Assembly (NCBI RefSeq): GCF_039794105.1
Contig: NZ_JBDIWA010000002.1
Location: forward strand, 1-64,000
Length of the DNA stretch: 64,000 nucleotides
Source of the DNA: Kuenenia sp039794105
Lineage (GTDB): Bacteria; Planctomycetota; Brocadiia; Brocadiales; Brocadiaceae
Reading direction: 5' to 3'
Below the pieces are notes generated by a model that did no database searches, was not told where the DNA came from, and saw nothing but the letters and a program-made list of their open reading frames with translations. Shown here piece by piece: positions 61,539-64,000 of this stretch (position 1 is its first letter; each line of letters opens with the position of its first letter). Made by a program: the position numbers and the translations under genes.

Positions 61539-62042
61539 ATGTATTATTTTGAGATACTGGAAGGATTGTATAAGAGAGATGTCAGATATCTCATCGTGGG
61601 CGGATTGTCCGTCAACCTCTATGGTGCTCCACGGGTAACCCAGGACATAGACATCGTTATTGCTATGAGTAAAGAAAATATTCTTAAGATAACCTCCCTA
61701 TTGAAAAAATAAGGCTATATTCCTCGCCTGCCCATAAACCCCGAAGACCTTGCAAACCCCAGGAATGTAAAAGACTGGATAGAAACTAAAAACCTTAAGG
61801 CTTTTAGTTTCTATCATAAAAAAGATAATTATAAGGTTGTTGATATTGTGCTTGTTCATCCATTGGATTTCGAAAAATCGTTTATAAACAGAACAATCAA
61901 AAAGGCAATGGATATAAACATTTATCTGGCGTCAATAGATGATATAATAAAGATGAAAGAATTTAGCGGAAGAAGTCAGGATTTAAGTGATATTGCAATG
62001 CTCAGGAAAGTAAGGAAATATCTGGAGGAAGAGAATGGATAA
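61539..62042 (+). pseudogene. Nucleotidyltransferase-like gene with an in-frame TAA
   Basis: Starts at ATG 61539 with GAAAGAA upstream. Encodes YLIVGGLSVNLYGAPRVTQD and IDIVI, the nucleotidyltransferase motif of DUF6036-like proteins. It hits TAA at 61710-61712 and continues in the same frame (GYIPRLPINPEDLANPRNVK, SFYHKKDNYKVVDIVLVHP) to 62042. The normal product would be 167 aa. TTA to TAA would explain the stop. These proteins usually pair with a small upstream or downstream partner. Confidence 0.8.
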
Positions 62043-62205
62043 GGGATTTATGTATACGCTTGAAGATGAAAAAATAATGGAATATATGAAATTATCCACA
62101 GAGGAAAAATTAAAATGGCTGGACGAAATCAATGAGTTTAACAAAATAGTATTAAGTGAACGCGAAAAGGGGTTTAGGGAGAAATTAAGAAAATGCGAAA
62201 TATAA
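62035..62205 (+). CDS. Small partner of the nucleotidyltransferase
   Basis: 56 aa, starting inside the end of the nucleotidyltransferase gene (8-base overlap) with GGAGGAAGAG just upstream. Sequence is charged and helical (LSTEEKLKWLDEINEFNKIV). Small proteins of this kind often follow such nucleotidyltransferases and may form a toxin-antitoxin-like pair. The coding sequence is intact although its partner is broken. Confidence 0.55.
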   Translation: MDKGFMYTLEDEKIMEYMKLSTEEKLKWLDEINEFNKIVLSEREKGFREKLRKCEI

Positions 62206-62402
62206 TAAATAAGATGGTAAAATGTAGGAGGGGAATGGGGTCGCACCTTGAGTAGTGATTATAATGTTGAGTATTCATAGCTGTTTTAAGTTTTTTGCGC
62301 ATATTTGCTATCATGAAAGAGGATTATCCGCAAAACATGGACAAGGAGGCCAACGTCCGTGATCCCGTTAAAATGTTTTAACATCGGGGACGCCCGAACC
62401 GG

Positions 62403-63641
62403 TTATCGGCGTCTCCCGGGGATAATTTTCCCCAGAACTACCTGTTCCCTTGCCCCCGTTGCATTAGGAACATTGTTGGCGTTTCCCGATATCGTTTCGT
62501 TTGCAAGGATGGCAAAGGCGAGGGCTTCTTTGGAATCAGAGGTAATGCCAAACATGTCTATTGGATATATCCTGATAGAAGGGTCAAGGTTTTGTTTAAT
62601 ACATTTTAAGAGCGTTTTGTTATGGCAACCACCTCCTGAAAGGATTACCTCCGAGATACTATGCCTGTTTAATATCCATTGTTTATAGCCTTCCGCAATC
62701 GAGTATGCGGTAAACCATGTAACGGTTGCAAGAATATCCATGTTGTTTATGCCTGCCTTCACGGCATCGTTGTAAATCATATCTGTGTACCAGACGCCAA
62801 ATTCCTCGCGTCCGGTAGTTTTTGGAGGCGGCTTTGACAGGAAAGAATGTTTTTGCAGATTCAACAGGAGTTCCCTGTTTATCTGCCCCTGCGCAGCCAA
62901 CATCCCGTCCTTGTCAAAGTGCGCAGCATTGTTTGTAATACGTTCTGTTATTCTGTCAATGATCATATTGCCGGGTCCGGTGTCAAAGGCGATTACCTCG
63001 TTGATATTGCAGTCTTTCGGCAAAAACGTAACGTTTGCGATTCCCCCGATATTTTGCAATGAGCGTCCTTTTTCTTTATCCCTGAAAAGAATAAAATCCG
63101 CATATGGCACAAGGGGCGCCCCATGGCCTCCGGCTGCTATGTCTCTGGGTCGAAAATCCGCCACGGTGGTAATGCCCGTTTCCTGGGCGATTATGGAAGG
63201 TTCTCCGATTTGAAGGGTTGAGCCGGCAGGGGCAATGCCAGCAGGCAGCATGTTGCCATGTACAAGGGAATCTGAAGACAAACAAGGTATATGATAAATA
63301 GTTTGTCCGTGAGACCCGACAAGATCAATATCAAAGAGAGAAATGCCGGATGCATTTGCAATGTTCTTTACCGCTTCCGCAAAGAGTTTTCCAAGGGTGA
63401 AGTTTAACCGGCAGATTTTTTCAACCGTACCGGAAGAAGGGTTGCTCGCTTCCAGGACAGCATTGCGAATGCTGTCGGGATAAGGATACGTGGCAAAGGC
63501 AAGGACGTTTACTCTGGTGCTTACCCCATTTCCTGAAATTTCAGCAAGGCAGGTATCTATTCCGTCAACGGAGGTTCCGGACATAAGCCCTATAATCTTC
63601 TTTGTGGTCTTTCCCTGTAATCGTAAAAGTTCCGTTAACAT
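62403..63641 (-). CDS. anmK: Anhydro-N-acetylmuramic acid kinase
   Basis: 412 aa. AnmK phosphorylates and opens 1,6-anhydro-MurNAc from peptidoglycan turnover to give MurNAc-6-phosphate. The ATP/sugar-binding start GLMSGTSVDGID is at residues 18-29. Further motifs are GSHGQTIYH, VADFRPRDIAAGGHGAPLVP and FDTGPGNM; ILSGGGCHN is near the C-terminus. The length is normal for the family (about 370-410). It implies that the host makes and recycles peptidoglycan. Confidence 0.93.
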   Translation of the reverse strand: MLTELLRLQGKTTKKIIGLMSGTSVDGIDTCLAEISGNGVSTRVNVLAFATYPYPDSIRNAVLEASNPSSGTVEKICRLNFTLGKLFAEAVKNIANASGISLFDIDLVGSHGQTIYHIPCLSSDSLVHGNMLPAGIAPAGSTLQIGEPSIIAQETGITTVADFRPRDIAAGGHGAPLVPYADFILFRDKEKGRSLQNIGGIANVTFLPKDCNINEVIAFDTGPGNMIIDRITERITNNAAHFDKDGMLAAQGQINRELLLNLQKHSFLSKPPPKTTGREEFGVWYTDMIYNDAVKAGINNMDILATVTWFTAYSIAEGYKQWILNRHSISEVILSGGGCHNKTLLKCIKQNLDPSIRIYPIDMFGITSDSKEALAFAILANETISGNANNVPNATGAREQVVLGKIIPGRRR

Positions 63642-63780
63642 TTATCAATTCCTTTGCTTAACTATTTTGTCAAACGTTGTTGGTTCTATTTGTGTTGCAT
63701 TTTGAAGAAGCCTGTAGAAATGCTTGCCGCGATATTTCGAGGTTATCCGGTAGAATCTAAATGTATACTCAAAATAATCC

Positions 63781-63836
63781 AATCCTCAATCCTCAATCCT
63801 CAATCCTCAATCCTCAATCTGCAATCTGCAATTTGC
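63781..63836 (+). repeat. Heptamer tandem repeat
   Basis: Five units of AATCCTC, two of AATCTGC, then AATTTGC. Followed by CGAC, as in the small copy at 44471-44494. Confidence 0.85.
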
Positions 63837-63858
63837 CGACTGTAGATTGCCGACTGCC

Positions 63859-64000
63859 TTACCCCCTTATGCACAAGACTGGACAAGGGGCATTTCTTAT
63901 CACCTTCTCTGCCACACTGCCAATAAACATATGGGAAATGCCCGTACGGCCGTGAGTGCCAATGACTATAAGGTCTGTCCCCATATTGCGGGCTGCTTTT
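63859..64000 (-). CDS. Universal stress protein (UspA family), C-terminal end (cut by window edge)
   Basis: Last 46 residues plus stop, read on the minus strand; the rest lies beyond the window. The sequence NMGTDLIVIGTHGRTG followed by FIGSVAEKVIRNAPCPVL holds the ATP-binding pattern G-2X-G-9X-G-S of UspA domains. Such proteins bind ATP and respond to stress. Its stop lies 22 bases past the heptamer repeat, which therefore sits downstream of this gene. Confidence 0.88.
   Translation of the reverse strand, partial: KAARNMGTDLIVIGTHGRTGISHMFIGSVAEKVIRNAPCPVLCIRG

Noticed and set aside
63781..63836. CRISPR-like array
   Set aside because: Seven-base units without spacers; not a CRISPR. No other array was seen in the window.

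Overview
The window looks like part of a chromosome from an AT-leaning Gram-negative environmental bacterium. The giant glycosyltransferase/sulfotransferase/TPR proteins, the nonulosonic-acid cluster, the fused CcoN-CcoO oxidase and the dense short palindromic repeats together make me suspect an anammox planctomycete (Brocadia/Kuenenia-like). That is recall and inference: no rRNA gene or anammox marker gene is present here to prove it. All calls were made by reading translations; no database search was run.

Layout. 1-1217: the end of an IS66-type transposase and a gene-free stretch with two palindromes. 1218-11357: a tightly coupled sugar-acid cluster (pseB, a PIN-pseC fusion preceded by its antitoxin-like gene, a Pse-associated methylase, two NeuB/PseI-type synthases, pseF, pseG, a sugar N-formyltransferase, a WbqC-like gene, a methyltransferase). 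No PseH-type acetyltransferase is present and the formyltransferase sits where it would be expected, which suggests an N-formylated nonulosonic acid. 11358-13631: two small unknown genes separated by related spacer repeats, then a PIG-L deacetylase. 13875-31306: glycan assembly enzymes, including a glycosyltransferase/sulfotransferase/TPR fusion (1133 aa), a GT2, a HicAB-like pair, a cupin, an aminotransferase broken by one in-frame TGA, and a 3088-residue protein carrying three GT2 domains, two GT4 domains, a sulfotransferase, two methyltransferases, a B12/radical-SAM unit and three TPR blocks. The natural reading is that the first cluster makes activated sugars and the second assembles, methylates and sulfates a surface glycan.

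31652-34391: Uma2 nuclease-like gene, MNT/HEPN pair, and a tandem pair of membrane coiled-coil proteins. 34894-40093: cbb3 oxidase operon (ccoS, fused ccoNO, ccoQ, single-haem ccoP, ccoG, and a SafE/TauE-like membrane protein). 40118-44373: two secreted TIM-barrel glycosidase-like proteins embedded in repeats and a dead REP-associated transposase. 44620-49377: MscS-type channel, HD-GYP protein, pentapeptide-repeat protein and a metallo-beta-lactamase-fold hydrolase.

50348-62205: a DNA-processing, probably defence, island: PLD-SNF2 helicase, AlbA/RecG-like ATP-binding regulator, an Eco57I-like methylase with three in-frame stops, a DUF3800 protein, a YhcG-type nuclease, then repeated remnants of methylase 3' ends, a DUF3800 fragment and a nucleotidyltransferase killed by a TAA. 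Several short palindromes sit in frame inside the helicase and methylase genes, and relatives of them occur in intergenic DNA. 62403-64000: anmK and the end of a universal stress protein, both on the minus strand.

The strongest leads are the giant glycan protein, the PIN-PseC fusion, the formyl-for-acetyl swap, the in-frame palindromic insertions in coding DNA, and the pattern of single-base nonsense mutations without frameshifts in five genes.
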